Source: Reyranella sp. (GTDB lineage Bacteria > Pseudomonadota > Alphaproteobacteria > Reyranellales > Reyranellaceae). Taken from it: DNA of 64,000 nucleotides. Under the pieces are notes generated by a model. The model saw only the letters and a list, made by a program, of their open reading frames with translations, was not told the origin of the DNA and did not search any database. Position numbers and translations under genes: made by a program. Where the stretch lies: assembly GCA_019750135.1 (NCBI GenBank), contig JAIEOV010000022.1, forward strand, positions 62,001 to 126,000. The letters run 5' to 3'. The number at the start of each line of letters is the position of its first letter. Positions within the stretch are counted from its first letter, which is position 1. Of this stretch, positions 36,694 to 46,196 are shown one piece after another.

Positions 36694-37929
36694 ATGCATC
36701 AGAAAGCGTCAGTTCATCTTACAAAAACCGGACTTCGTTCACGTCGGGAGATCTTGCGGCTGACAGCCGGCGCCGCGCTGGCGAGTCTGCCGGGCTGCGC
36801 CTTGCCGGAACGTGGCCCTGCCGTGCCGCTCGAGCGAACCGGTCAGGCGACGGTGCTCGGCATTCCCAACGAGCGATTCTTTCCAGCTCTGGGAATCGAT
36901 GCTCTCGAAGGCGAGTTCGTCGCTGCCTTGGAGCGTCAGCGCCGCGCGCGCGGCCTCAAGTCGCTCGCCGGCATGCCGGAGCTGCAGCTTCTCGCCGTAT
37001 CGGGCGGTGGCGAGAATGGCGCCTTCGGTGCAGGGCTGTTGTGCGGCTGGAGCGCGCAAGGCACGCGTCCCACGTTCGATCTGGTGACCGGCATCAGCAC
37101 CGGCGCACTGACCGCACCCTTCGCCTTCCTCGGACCGGACTACGATCCGCAACTGCGCGCCGTCTACACCGAGACTGCGCCGCACCAGATCCTGCTCAAG
37201 CGTGCGCTCACCGCCGCCTTGTTCGACGACGCCATGGCCGACAACGCCCCGTTGTTCGAGACCATCTCGCGCTATGTCGACGCCCGCATGCTGGCCGGCA
37301 TCGCCGCGGGTTACGATGCCGGACGCCTGCTGCTGATCGCGTCGACCAACATCGATGCCCAGGTGCCAGTGATCTGGAACGTCGGCGCGATCGCCAAGAG
37401 CGGCCATCCGCGGGCTGCCGACACGATTCGCCGCATCCTGCTGGCATCGGCCGCGATTCCCGGCGCCTTTCCGCCATCCATGATCGACGTGACGCTCGAC
37501 GGAAAGACCTACCAGGAAATGCATGTCGACGGCGGCGCCGTCGCGCAGATGTTTCTCTATCCCTCCGCGCTCACCAGAAATCGCGCGGAGCGCAAGCGCA
37601 CCGGCCAGCCCGTCGTCGACGCGCGGGCCTTCATCATCCGCAACGGCCGACTCGATCCCGAATGGGCCGCGACCGAACGCCGTACTCTCGGTATCGCCGG
37701 GCGCGCCATTTCCACGATGATCGCCATCTCCGGCTTCAACGACGTCTCCCGCATCTACACGTTCACCCAGCGCGACGGCATCGATTTCAACCTCGCCTTC
37801 ATCGGAAGAGATTTCAACGAAGTCCTGTCGACGCCGTTCGAGGCCGCCTACATGCGGGCACTGTTCGACTACGGCTATCGACGGGCTGTGCGCGGCTACG
37901 ACTGGGCAAAGAGGCCGCCGATCCTCTAA
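36694..37929 (+). CDS. patatin-like phospholipase lipoprotein (copy 2)
   Basis: A 411-residue paralogue of the preceding gene, collinear throughout: GGGENGAFGAG, GISTG serine, MHVDGG, and the terminal RGYDWAK pattern. Its signal has a twin-arginine-like SRREILRLTAG and lipobox LPGC with C35. The ATG at 36694 follows GGGGGAC and was chosen over earlier in-frame codons that lie inside copy 1. The 73-base gap shows no promoter or terminator, suggesting a tandem duplication within one operon. Confidence 0.88.
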   Translation: MHQKASVHLTKTGLRSRREILRLTAGAALASLPGCALPERGPAVPLERTGQATVLGIPNERFFPALGIDALEGEFVAALERQRRARGLKSLAGMPELQLLAVSGGGENGAFGAGLLCGWSAQGTRPTFDLVTGISTGALTAPFAFLGPDYDPQLRAVYTETAPHQILLKRALTAALFDDAMADNAPLFETISRYVDARMLAGIAAGYDAGRLLLIASTNIDAQVPVIWNVGAIAKSGHPRAADTIRRILLASAAIPGAFPPSMIDVTLDGKTYQEMHVDGGAVAQMFLYPSALTRNRAERKRTGQPVVDARAFIIRNGRLDPEWAATERRTLGIAGRAISTMIAISGFNDVSRIYTFTQRDGIDFNLAFIGRDFNEVLSTPFEAAYMRALFDYGYRRAVRGYDWAKRPPIL

Positions 37930-38047
37930 GGCCTCCGGGGGGCCGGAACGTCATCGCCCGCGAGGTAATTTTCGACTTATTCACGTAAGATGATCTTGCA
38001 CAAAGAGCATTTGACTATTTGGCTTTACGATCATAAGGTGAATTGTC

Positions 38048-38722
38048 TTGAAGAAGTCGAAATTGACGCCGTCCCGGACCTACCAGAGTCCGTTGCGCGA
38101 AGCGCAGGCGGCGATGACACGCGAGCGAATCTTGATGGCGGCGAAGACCTATCTCGAGCAGCATGACCTGGAGAGCCTGTCGCTCCGCCAGCTCGCCGAC
38201 CTCGCGGGTGTCTCCCCGCCGACGGTCTACGCGCACTTCCGGACGGTCGACGATCTGGTCGAAGCGTTCTTCAACTGGCTGAGCCCGCGACTTGGCCTGC
38301 GCAACCCGCTGCCGCCGCTCGAGCAGTTCGGCGAGCTGCCCCATCGGCTCTTCCCCAACTACGAGACCTACGGCGCCCTCCTGCGCAACCTGATGAACAA
38401 GCCGTCGTGGGACCGCCAGCGTACGGCAGATCGCGGCCGGCGCCACGGCGACTGGATCAAGGCGGTGAGCGAGGCGCTCCCTCAACTGGCGCCCGAGCAG
38501 CGTCGGCGCGGCGCCAAGATCGTCTCCGTTTTCTTCACGCCGACCGTCTGGCGCTGGCTGGTCGACAGCGGCGAGTTCGAGCCCAAGGAGGCCGAACAGG
38601 TCGCCGCCTGGACCATCAACGCGCTGATCGAAGCCTTGAAGCGCGATGCGTCGGGTCTCTCCGATTCAGCCCCGACCAAGCCCATGCGCACGGCCGTCAA
38701 ACGCAAGGAGTCCGCCCGGTGA
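38048..38722 (+). CDS. TetR-family transcriptional regulator
   Basis: A 224-residue regulator from TTG 38048. The N-terminal HTH (ERILMAAKTYLEQHDLESLSLRQLADLAGVSPPTVYAHFRTVDDL) is a full TetR domain; the C-terminal ligand domain has no recognisable specificity. A short palindrome AAGATGATCTT lies about 50 bases upstream. Its stop overlaps the GTG start of the VOC-like gene (GTGA), and a flavin monooxygenase follows, so it most likely represses this catabolic unit. The ligand is unknown. Confidence 0.88.
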   Translation: MKKSKLTPSRTYQSPLREAQAAMTRERILMAAKTYLEQHDLESLSLRQLADLAGVSPPTVYAHFRTVDDLVEAFFNWLSPRLGLRNPLPPLEQFGELPHRLFPNYETYGALLRNLMNKPSWDRQRTADRGRRHGDWIKAVSEALPQLAPEQRRRGAKIVSVFFTPTVWRWLVDSGEFEPKEAEQVAAWTINALIEALKRDASGLSDSAPTKPMRTAVKRKESAR

Positions 38723-39210
38723 TCCATCACGTTTCCATTCCCGCGCGCGATCCCGTGGCCGTGGCGCGCGTGCTTGCCGAGCTGATCGGCGGCCGAGCCT
38801 ATCGCTTTCCCGGCCCCCTGCCGGGCGCGACGATGGCGGTGAGCGGCGACCGTCACGGCACGATGATCGAGATCTATCCCGACAGCACGGTGATGACGCC
38901 GGGCGAGGGCGAAGGCCAGGTGACCTTCCGAACGGCCGCGCCGGCGAATCGTGCGCCCTCGGCCTTCCATGTGTTCCTGTCGGTGCCGCACGACCGCGCC
39001 ACCATCGAGCGGATCGGCAATGCCGCTGGATGGCGTACGCGTTTCTTCGGTCGTGCGGCACCCGGCCTGCCGCCGGTGTTCCACGTCATCGAGGTATGGG
39101 TCGAAAACCGGCTCATGCTCGAGGTCGTGCCGCCCGACATGGCCGAAGTCTACGAGTCGTACATGCAGATCGCGCGCATGGACGCGCTCGATCTTGCGCT
39201 CAATCCGTAA
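38719..39210 (+). CDS. VOC/glyoxalase-like protein
   Basis: A 163-residue protein beginning with GTG (MIHHVSIPARDPVAVARVLAELIGGR). This resembles the start of vicinal-oxygen-chelate proteins, with possible metal ligands in the HHV start and in MIEIYPD and MLEVVPPD. FHVFLSVPHD and FHVIEVWVENRLMLEV look like the two VOC beta modules. It sits between a TetR regulator and a flavin hydroxylase, which suggests ring cleavage or isomerisation of the hydroxylase product. The family call is tentative. Confidence 0.65.
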   Translation: MIHHVSIPARDPVAVARVLAELIGGRAYRFPGPLPGATMAVSGDRHGTMIEIYPDSTVMTPGEGEGQVTFRTAAPANRAPSAFHVFLSVPHDRATIERIGNAAGWRTRFFGRAAPGLPPVFHVIEVWVENRLMLEVVPPDMAEVYESYMQIARMDALDLALNP

Positions 39211-39244
39211 CCACCGCGCTCGACGCGCTTTGAGAGGGGCACCG

Positions 39245-40825
39245 ATGTCAGTCGAGAATACTGCCGAAGTTCTGGTCGTGGGCGCCGGACCCACCGGTCT
39301 GTCGTTGGCCATCACCCTGCGTCGCTACGGCATCCCGGTACGCATCATCGATCGCAATTCCGAGCCCAGCACGGTCTCCAAGGCCCTGGCGCTGTGGAGC
39401 GCCAGCCTGGAAGTGCTTCAGGGCATGGGCGTGGTCGACCGCTTCGTGGCCGAGGGCCAGCGCTTGAAGGCCCTGTGCGTCGGCGAGGGCAGCCGCAGGC
39501 TGGCGACCCTTGCCGTTGGCGAAGGCATCGACAGCGCTTTCCCCTTTCCCCTGCTGCTGCCCCAGTCGCGCACCGAGGCGCTGCTGACGGCGCGCCTCGC
39601 CGAGCTCGGCGTCACGATCGAGCGCAGCGTCGAACTGATCGGGCTGGGTCAGGATGCGTCCGGCGTCACCGCCACCTTGCGCAGCGCCGACGGCAGTGTC
39701 GAAGTCGTCCGAACCAAGTATCTGGCGGGTTGCGACGGTGCGCGCAGCGCGGTGCGGCAGACATTGGACATCCAGTTCGAGGGCTACACCGAGCCGCAGA
39801 CTTTCCTGCTGGCCGATGTGAAGATCGACGGCGGCGATCTCGATCACCGCAGCATCTACCTCTGGTGGCGCGATGGCGGCACCATCGCGATGTTCCCGTT
39901 CGGCAACGAAGTCTGGCGCATCTTCTCCATGCGCGACGTCGATACGGACGTGCCGGCGACCCTCGAGGAGATGCAGCATTGCGTCGACCAGTATGGTCCC
40001 GGCGGCCTCACGCTGCGCGATCCAAGCTGGCTGTCGATCTTCCGCATCAATGAGCGGCTGGCGGTGCGCTACCGCGCCGGCCGTTGCTTCCTGGCGGGCG
40101 ACGCCGCGCACATTCATTCGCCGGCCGGCGGGCAGGGCATGAACACCGGCATCCAGGACGCCGTCAATCTCGGCTGGAAGCTCGCCTACGTGCTGAATGG
40201 CGCCGCCGACAGCGAGTTGCTGCTCGACAGCTACGAGGCCGAGCGCCGGCCGATCGCCCGCGCGGTCATCGCCGCGGCGGCGCAGAAGCAGCATCTGTCG
40301 TTCGGCGCCAGCAAGCTCACCAGTCGAATCCGCAACATGGCGGTCTCGATCTTCGGCAACATTCCCGCCGTGCACCGCAAGCTGCAGGTCGAGTTGTCGG
40401 AGACCGAGTTTGCCTATCGCGACGGCCCGCTGGTGGCGCTGGCCGCCGGCAAGCTCGGTGGCAAACGGACTGATGTCGGCACGCGGGCGCGGGAAGCCTC
40501 CATCGTGGACGGGCCGGATGGGAGGAATGCCAGCCTATGGCCCTACCTGTCGGCGCCACGCCACAGCCTTCTGGTGTTCGAAGACGAGAATCACCCCATT
40601 CCCCTCAACGACGCCGTGGCGCAGGCCGGCGATACGCTGCAGGTCCTGCGTCTGGGGAGCAGCCGCGATCCCGACGGCGAGGTGCGTTCGCGCTATCGGC
40701 TGAACGGTCCGGGCTGGGTGCTCGTGCGGCCCGACCAGGTCGTCGCGGCGCGCGGCGTCGGTGCCGACTTCACGGCCCTTCATGCCTATGCAGCCCGGGT
40801 GTTGCGGCCGAAGCCCGCGGCCTGA
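39245..40825 (+). CDS. FAD-dependent aromatic hydroxylase (PheA/TfdB type)
   Basis: A 526-residue class A flavoprotein monooxygenase. It has the FAD motif VVGAGPTGLSLAITLRRYG, the DG motif YLAGCDGARSAVRQ, and the second FAD motif CFLAGDAAHIHSPAGGQGMNTGIQDAVNLGWKL. The C-terminal thioredoxin-like domain (LVRPDQVVAARG) is typical of phenol, resorcinol and polyketide hydroxylases. The likely substrate is a phenolic ring using NAD(P)H and O2; the compound is unknown. It lies 34 bases after the VOC-like gene under the presumed TetR control. Confidence 0.88.
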   Translation: MSVENTAEVLVVGAGPTGLSLAITLRRYGIPVRIIDRNSEPSTVSKALALWSASLEVLQGMGVVDRFVAEGQRLKALCVGEGSRRLATLAVGEGIDSAFPFPLLLPQSRTEALLTARLAELGVTIERSVELIGLGQDASGVTATLRSADGSVEVVRTKYLAGCDGARSAVRQTLDIQFEGYTEPQTFLLADVKIDGGDLDHRSIYLWWRDGGTIAMFPFGNEVWRIFSMRDVDTDVPATLEEMQHCVDQYGPGGLTLRDPSWLSIFRINERLAVRYRAGRCFLAGDAAHIHSPAGGQGMNTGIQDAVNLGWKLAYVLNGAADSELLLDSYEAERRPIARAVIAAAAQKQHLSFGASKLTSRIRNMAVSIFGNIPAVHRKLQVELSETEFAYRDGPLVALAAGKLGGKRTDVGTRAREASIVDGPDGRNASLWPYLSAPRHSLLVFEDENHPIPLNDAVAQAGDTLQVLRLGSSRDPDGEVRSRYRLNGPGWVLVRPDQVVAARGVGADFTALHAYAARVLRPKPAA

Positions 40826-40915
40826 AAATTGGGTTCGTAATCGTCTTCAGGTATGCTTGCAGTCCGGATGATTTAAGTTACTTTCCGGACCCGGGACGAG
40901 CAGACTGAAGGAACG

Positions 40916-42607
40916 ATGACTGATCGCGGAGGGCATGTAGAGCTGCCGACAGCGGGCGTGCACCGTCGCCGCCGCATTCCGCTGATCTGGATCGTGCCGA
41001 TCATCACGGGCCTGATCGCGCTTTGGCTGGCCTGGGATACCTTCTCCAAGAAGGGTCCGACCATCACCGTCTCGTTCGACAGCGCCGCCGGCCTCACCGC
41101 CGGCCAGTCGCAGCTCAAGTACAAGAACGTGGTCATGGGCACCGTGAAGTCGATCGGCGTGTCGCCGGACTTCACCAAGGTGCTCGTGTCGATCGAGACG
41201 GTGCGCGAGGCCGAGCCGCTGCTCACCGACAAGACGATCTTCTGGGTGGTCAAGCCCGAGCTGTTCGCCGGCAGCATCACCGGCCTGGAGACCCTGCTGT
41301 CGGGTTCCTACATCGGCATGCGGCCGTCGGCCGAGCACGGCGTGCCCCAGCGCGACTTCGTCGGCAAGACCGATCCGCCGGTGCTGCAGGCCTGGACCAA
41401 GGGCACGACCTTCATGCTCGACAGCAAGCGGCTGGGCTCGATCAGCCTCGGCTCGCCGATCTTCTTCCGCGATCTCGAGGTCGGCACGGTGCTGGGCTGG
41501 GATCTCGGCGACCTCGCCAGCAAGGTCACCATCCACGCCTTCGTGCGCGCGCCCTTCGACCAGTACGTGCACGCCGACACGTCATTCTGGAATGCGTCCG
41601 GCGTGTCGATAAGGATGGGATCCGACGGCGTGCAGTTCCGCATGGAATCGTTGCGCGCCGTGCTGCTGGGCGGCATTGCGTTCGAGACGCCGCCGGACAG
41701 CAAGCAGCCTGTCGCCGCCAACAACCAGGCGTTCCCGCTGTACCGCAACTTCGAGGATGCGCGGGCGGCGGGCTTCGGCCGGCAGATCCGCCTCCTGTCG
41801 TACTTCCCGGGATCGGTCGCGGGCCTCGAGCCGGGCGCCCACGTCACGCTCCATGGCCTCAGGATCGGCGAAGTGACCGATGTCGACCTGGTCTACGACC
41901 CCAAGCTCGATAAGGTCGTCGTACCGGTCCATTACCGCGTCGAAGCCGGCCGCATCAGCAATATCGCGTCGGCCGAGCAGACGAACCCGGAAAAGCTCGC
42001 CGAGGACATGATCAAGCACGGCATGCGCGCCACCCTGCAGTCGACCAGCATCATCACCGGCTCGAAGGAGATCGCGCTGGAGCGCGTTGACGACGCGCCG
42101 CCTGCGACATTGGAGAAGAGGGGCGACGTCTACATCATCCCGACCTCGGAGGTCGGCGGCTTCGACGCCATCACCCGGTCGGCGGCCGAGCTCCTGACCA
42201 AGCTCAACCGCATCGAGTACGACAAGATCGGCCGGAGCATCGAGAATGCCGCGTCCGGCCTCGATACCATGATAAACGGCGTGCAGATGCAGCGCACGCT
42301 GACGGCGCTCGAGAAGGCGATGATCGACGTCCAGGACATCGCCAAGAAGCTCGACACCGAAGGCACGCCGGCGTTGAAGCGCCTGCCGGCGATCGCCCAG
42401 CAGCTTCAGGACTCGCTGACGTCGGCGAATAGGCTGTTCGGCTCGTTCAATGCCGGATACGGCGACGATTCGCGCTTCCGCCGCGACCTCGACCGCCTGA
42501 TGCCGCAGCTCACCGACGCGGCGCGCTCGATCCGCGCGCTCAGCGATCTCTTGTCACGCCATCCCGAGGCCCTGATCAAGGGTCGCACCAACACGGGCAG
42601 GGAATGA
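40916..42607 (+). CDS. pqiB: PqiB-type MCE-domain intermembrane transport protein
   Basis: A 563-residue protein. One N-terminal helix (IPLIWIVPIITGLIALWLAW) anchors it in the inner membrane, and three MlaD/MCE domains follow: about residues 45-130 (TVSFDSAAGLTAGQSQLKYKNV), 160-225 (KLGSI-like SKRLGSISLGSPIFFRD) and 285-375 (YFPGSVAGLEPGAHVTLHG). A C-terminal coiled region of about 150 residues should form the needle-like tunnel to the outer membrane. It belongs to the PqiABC lipid-transport system. The stop overlaps pqiC by ATGA. Confidence 0.9.
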   Translation: MTDRGGHVELPTAGVHRRRRIPLIWIVPIITGLIALWLAWDTFSKKGPTITVSFDSAAGLTAGQSQLKYKNVVMGTVKSIGVSPDFTKVLVSIETVREAEPLLTDKTIFWVVKPELFAGSITGLETLLSGSYIGMRPSAEHGVPQRDFVGKTDPPVLQAWTKGTTFMLDSKRLGSISLGSPIFFRDLEVGTVLGWDLGDLASKVTIHAFVRAPFDQYVHADTSFWNASGVSIRMGSDGVQFRMESLRAVLLGGIAFETPPDSKQPVAANNQAFPLYRNFEDARAAGFGRQIRLLSYFPGSVAGLEPGAHVTLHGLRIGEVTDVDLVYDPKLDKVVVPVHYRVEAGRISNIASAEQTNPEKLAEDMIKHGMRATLQSTSIITGSKEIALERVDDAPPATLEKRGDVYIIPTSEVGGFDAITRSAAELLTKLNRIEYDKIGRSIENAASGLDTMINGVQMQRTLTALEKAMIDVQDIAKKLDTEGTPALKRLPAIAQQLQDSLTSANRLFGSFNAGYGDDSRFRRDLDRLMPQLTDAARSIRALSDLLSRHPEALIKGRTNTGRE

Positions 42608-43179
42608 AGGACCTTTCTCTCGGCCGTCGCCGCTTCGCCCTCGCTCTGCCGCTGGTTGCCGCGGCCTGCGGCGCCTCGCCCGAGCCCAACTACTACACGA
42701 TCGTGCCGCGCACCGGCCCGACCCTGCCGCGCGGGCCGAAGGTCGTGCTGCTGAAGGACATCGGCCTGGCAAGCTATCTCGACCGCCGCGAGATCGTGCG
42801 TTCGTCGGAAAGCTACAAGCTCGACATCCGCGCCAACGACTGGTGGGGCGAACCGCTGGCCGGCCTGATCGGCCGCGTGCTGGTGGTCTCGCTGTCGCAA
42901 CGCCTGCCCAGCAGCACGGTCTACGCCGAAAGCGGCGCCATCAATGCCGACCACAACTGCATCGTCGGCGTCAACATCCAGCGCATGGACGCCGACAAGG
43001 CGGGGTCGCTGATCCTGGTCGCCCAGGTCGCCGCCGAGTTCAACCGGCCGCGGCGGACGGCGGCGCGCACCTTCACCATCACCAAGCCGCTCACCACCCC
43101 GGATACGCCGGGCCTGGTGGCGGCGATCAGCGACGCGATCGGCGAGCTGGCCGACGGCATCGCCTCGCTGTTGCAGTGA
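42604..43179 (+). CDS. pqiC: PqiC-like outer-membrane lipoprotein
   Basis: A 191-residue ABC-type transport auxiliary lipoprotein. Its signal has RRRFALALPLVAAAC, so the lipid-modified cysteine is residue 22. The PqiC/YmbA start follows (PNYYTIVPRTGP), then WWGEPLAGLIGRVLVVSLSQRLP and VNIQRMDADKAGSLILVAQV. In the Pqi system the lipoprotein docks the MCE tunnel at the outer membrane. It overlaps pqiB and may also overlap pqiA. Confidence 0.88.
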   Translation: MKDLSLGRRRFALALPLVAAACGASPEPNYYTIVPRTGPTLPRGPKVVLLKDIGLASYLDRREIVRSSESYKLDIRANDWWGEPLAGLIGRVLVVSLSQRLPSSTVYAESGAINADHNCIVGVNIQRMDADKAGSLILVAQVAAEFNRPRRTAARTFTITKPLTTPDTPGLVAAISDAIGELADGIASLLQ

Positions 43180-43250
43180 GCCTCTTCTCCGCAGGGCGGG
43201 CGCACAGGTCCTTTCACGACCAGGACACGAGGATCGCGGCCCGCGCGCGG

Positions 43251-44570
43251 ATGACCAAGCCGCAGCTTCGCGAGTGCCCGGGCTGCGGCCTGTTCCAGAT
43301 CGTGCCGGCGATGGCGCCCGGCCTGCGCAGCAGCTGCACGCGCTGCGGCACGGCGCTGCGCATCACCCGCGTCGACCCGCTGAACCGCTATCTCGCGCTC
43401 ACCTTCGCCGCGATGGTGCTGTTCGTCGTCGTCTGGGAGACGATGTTGATGAAGGTCTCGGCCATCGGCATCGTGCGCGAGACCTTTCTCGAGTCCGGGC
43501 CGCGCGAGCTGGTCGCCCGCCACCTGTGGCCGATCGCCATCGCGGTCGCCTTCACGACGGCCTATGCGCCGCTCGGCAAGTTTCTGGCGACATTCTATGT
43601 GCTGATCGGGCTCAAGCTGCGGCGCCCGCCGCCCCGGATCCGCGACGCCTTCCTGCTGTCCCGCCGGCTCAACACCTGGTGCATGCTGGAAGTCCTGCTG
43701 CTCGGCGTGTTCGTGGCCTACACCAAGCTCGGCGACCTGGTGACCATCGAGCTCGGCCCCGCCGTCTATGCGCTGGGCGTGCTCACCGTCGTCTGGGTGT
43801 GGGCCGAGGTCGCCTTCGATCCGCAAGCCGCGTGGGAGGAGATCGAGCGGCGCGGCCTGACGCACGCGCCCATGCCGGCCGAGGCGCCGCTTGCCTGGAA
43901 GCCGGGCGCTATGGGCTGCGAAGGCTGCGGCCTGGTCTGCGTGCCGACGGAGTTCGAGGGCCATTGCCCGCGTTGCGGCTCCTTCGTGCATGAGCGCAAG
44001 CCCAACAGCGTGTCGCGTACCTGGGCCCTGGTGCTGGCCGCCATCGTTCTCTACATCCCGGCCAACGTCTATCCGGTGCTGACGGTGATCCAGCTCGGCG
44101 CCGGCGAGCCCAGCACCATCATGGGCGGCGTCGAGGAGCTGCTGGATTCCGGCATGTATCCGCTCGCCGCTCTGGTGTTCTTCGCCAGCATCATGGTGCC
44201 GCTGTTCAAGCTTTTGGGCCTGGGCAGCATGCTGGGGGCGACGCAGCTCGGCACGCCCGGAGGCAGCGCGGCCATCCTGATCCGCGAGCGCACGGTGCTC
44301 TATCACATCGTCGCCTGGATCGGTCGCTGGTCGATGGTCGACATCTTCATGGAATCGCTCCTGGGCGCGCTGGTGCAGTTCGGCCGTGCCGTGACCATCG
44401 AGCCTGGTGTCGGTGCGCTCGCTTTCTGCGCCGTGGTCATCATCACCATCTTCGCCGCGGAGACCTTCGATCCGCGGCTGATGTGGGATGCCGCCGGCCG
44501 CAATCCGCACCGCGCGCCCGCGCCACGTCCGAGCGGCGCGGCCCTTGCACCGCAGGCGCCGGCCCCTTAG
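43251..44570 (+). CDS. pqiA: PqiA-like inner-membrane protein
   Basis: A 439-residue membrane protein of two PqiA repeats. Each repeat starts with a zinc-ribbon-like pair of CxxC motifs (ECPGCGLFQIVP ... CTRCG; GCEGCGLVCVPTEFEGHCPRCGS) followed by about four helices. The diagnostic AANVYPV-type helix appears as YIPANVYPVLTVIQLG, together with WSMVDIFMESLL. ATG 43251 is used here. A GTG at 43176 overlapping the pqiC stop is in frame and would add 25 polar residues. Gene order is B-C-A rather than the enterobacterial A-B-C. Confidence 0.88.
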   Translation: MTKPQLRECPGCGLFQIVPAMAPGLRSSCTRCGTALRITRVDPLNRYLALTFAAMVLFVVVWETMLMKVSAIGIVRETFLESGPRELVARHLWPIAIAVAFTTAYAPLGKFLATFYVLIGLKLRRPPPRIRDAFLLSRRLNTWCMLEVLLLGVFVAYTKLGDLVTIELGPAVYALGVLTVVWVWAEVAFDPQAAWEEIERRGLTHAPMPAEAPLAWKPGAMGCEGCGLVCVPTEFEGHCPRCGSFVHERKPNSVSRTWALVLAAIVLYIPANVYPVLTVIQLGAGEPSTIMGGVEELLDSGMYPLAALVFFASIMVPLFKLLGLGSMLGATQLGTPGGSAAILIRERTVLYHIVAWIGRWSMVDIFMESLLGALVQFGRAVTIEPGVGALAFCAVVIITIFAAETFDPRLMWDAAGRNPHRAPAPRPSGAALAPQAPAP

Positions 44571-44583
44571 GTTCGGGGCCGGC
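44558..44583 (+). other. hairpin over the pqiA stop codon
   Basis: GCCGGCCCC and GGGGCCGGC form a perfect 9-bp stem enclosing an 8-base loop that contains the TAG stop. No T tract follows, so it is at most a weak terminator or mRNA-stability element. Confidence 0.5.
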
Positions 44584-44700
44584 CGGCAAGGCGGCCACCC
44601 GTCCGCGGAGAGGGCCAAGCCCACCTTCTGATTTCGTCTCTGGTCATTCGACCTTTCCTGCCCGCAAGCGGACACCGGGCGTTCGAGGAAAGGGAGAATC

Positions 44701-46101
44701 ATGTCCGAGCTTCCGGCTCGTCCTTCCAAGGAACATCTGCGCAAACAGGCCAAGCGACTGGCCCGCGACAAGTCGCTGGGGCTTGCCGAGGCGCAACGCC
44801 AACTCGCCGTCGACTATGGTGCGCCGAACTGGGCCGAGCTGATGCGGCGCGTCGATGCCGCGCGCGGTGGCGAAGATGCATCGCTGCCTCCGCTCGCCGC
44901 GGCGGCGCGCACCGGCGACCTGGCGGCTGTTCGCCGCCTGATCGCGGACGGCCAGCCGGTCGACGATGGCGGCGCGAAAGCCGGCACGCCGCTGTGGCAG
45001 GCCTGCGCCTCCGACGCGCCGGCCGAAACGCGCATTGCGATCGCCGACGCGCTTCTCTCCGCCGGCGCCAATCCACGGCAGGACAATGGCGGCGTGACCT
45101 CATTGAACGCCGCCGCCAGCCGCGGCCCCTTGGCTTTGGTCGAGCTGCTGATTCGCGGCGGCGCCCTGGAATGGCAAGCGGACGGCAAGGGGCGAGCACC
45201 GCTCGACGCGGCGCGCCAAGGCGAGGCTCCCGACAAGGACGCGATCGTCGAGCTGCTTGCGCGACCGGTGATCCGCGATCCCTCGTTCCGTGCCGCTGTG
45301 ACGGCACTGCAGAGCGGCGACGTCGCGGGGCTCGCGCGCCTGCTCGACGCCGAGCCGCGCCTGTTGCGCGAGCGCATCCTCGAGCCCGAGTGCTATCGCG
45401 AGGCCAGCCGCTCGCAGTACTTCCGCGATCCCAAGCTGTTCTGGTTCATCGCCAACAATCCGACGCTGATGCAGCGCATGCCGGACAACATCGTCGAGGT
45501 CGCCGAGACGATGATCGCCCGCGGCGTCGACAAGGCCGATCTCGACTATGCGCTGGAGCTCGTCATGACCAGCCTGCCGGCGCGCGAACAGGGACTGCAG
45601 ATCCCCTTGCTCGAGCGGCTGATGAAGGCAGGGGCGACGCCGACTGAGAGGGCCATCGACGTGACGCTGGCTCATTGGGAGCTCGAGCCCATCCAGGCGT
45701 TGCTGCGCGCCGGCCATCCGATGACGGCGTCGATCGCCGCCGCGCTCGGCCGCGCGGACCGGCTTGAGATATTGCTGCGCGAGGCGTCGCCGGCGGAGAT
45801 CCAGAACGCGCTGGGCATGGCCGTCATCAATCGGCAGAACGACGCGGCGCGCCGGGCGCTCGATGCCGGTGCCGACGTCAACGCCTTCCTGCCGGTGCAT
45901 AGCCACAGTACGGCATTGCACCAAGCGGCAATCGACGAAAACCTGGAGCTGATCGACCTGCTGCTGGCACGCGGCGCTCGCGCCGACATTGCAGACAAGC
46001 TGTGGAACGCCACGCCGCTCGATTGGGCGCGCCATCAGGGAAAGGATCGTACCGCGGACCATCTAGAGCGGATGGTGGACGCCTCATTGCGCTCGGGGTG
46101 A
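44701..46101 (+). CDS. ankyrin-repeat protein
   Basis: A 466-residue cytoplasmic protein. The N-terminal 45 residues (SKEHLRKQAKRLARDKSLGLAEAQRQLA) are a helical cap common in bacterial ankyrin proteins. Ankyrin-like units follow: LAAAARTGDLAAVRRLIADGQPVDD, SLNAAASRGPLALVELLIRGGALEW and TALHQAAIDENLELIDLLLARGARADI. The central part (about 200-320) is degenerate. A GGAAAGGGAG ribosome site precedes the ATG. The binding partner is unknown, and neighbours give no hint. Confidence 0.82.
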   Translation: MSELPARPSKEHLRKQAKRLARDKSLGLAEAQRQLAVDYGAPNWAELMRRVDAARGGEDASLPPLAAAARTGDLAAVRRLIADGQPVDDGGAKAGTPLWQACASDAPAETRIAIADALLSAGANPRQDNGGVTSLNAAASRGPLALVELLIRGGALEWQADGKGRAPLDAARQGEAPDKDAIVELLARPVIRDPSFRAAVTALQSGDVAGLARLLDAEPRLLRERILEPECYREASRSQYFRDPKLFWFIANNPTLMQRMPDNIVEVAETMIARGVDKADLDYALELVMTSLPAREQGLQIPLLERLMKAGATPTERAIDVTLAHWELEPIQALLRAGHPMTASIAAALGRADRLEILLREASPAEIQNALGMAVINRQNDAARRALDAGADVNAFLPVHSHSTALHQAAIDENLELIDLLLARGARADIADKLWNATPLDWARHQGKDRTADHLERMVDASLRSG

Positions 46102-46196
46102 GACCTTTTTGCAACTTCACTGTGCGACGACGCAGGCTGCTCGCGGAACGCTTTTTGCTCCACCGTCCCTACTGAACCGGAAGGGAGTATCGGACG

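Noticed and set aside
41308..44771. Minus-strand frames opposite pqiB/pqiC/pqiA, including one of 616 codons
   Set aside because: They are shadow frames; the plus-strand genes overlap by ATGA and have clear MCE and zinc-ribbon features.
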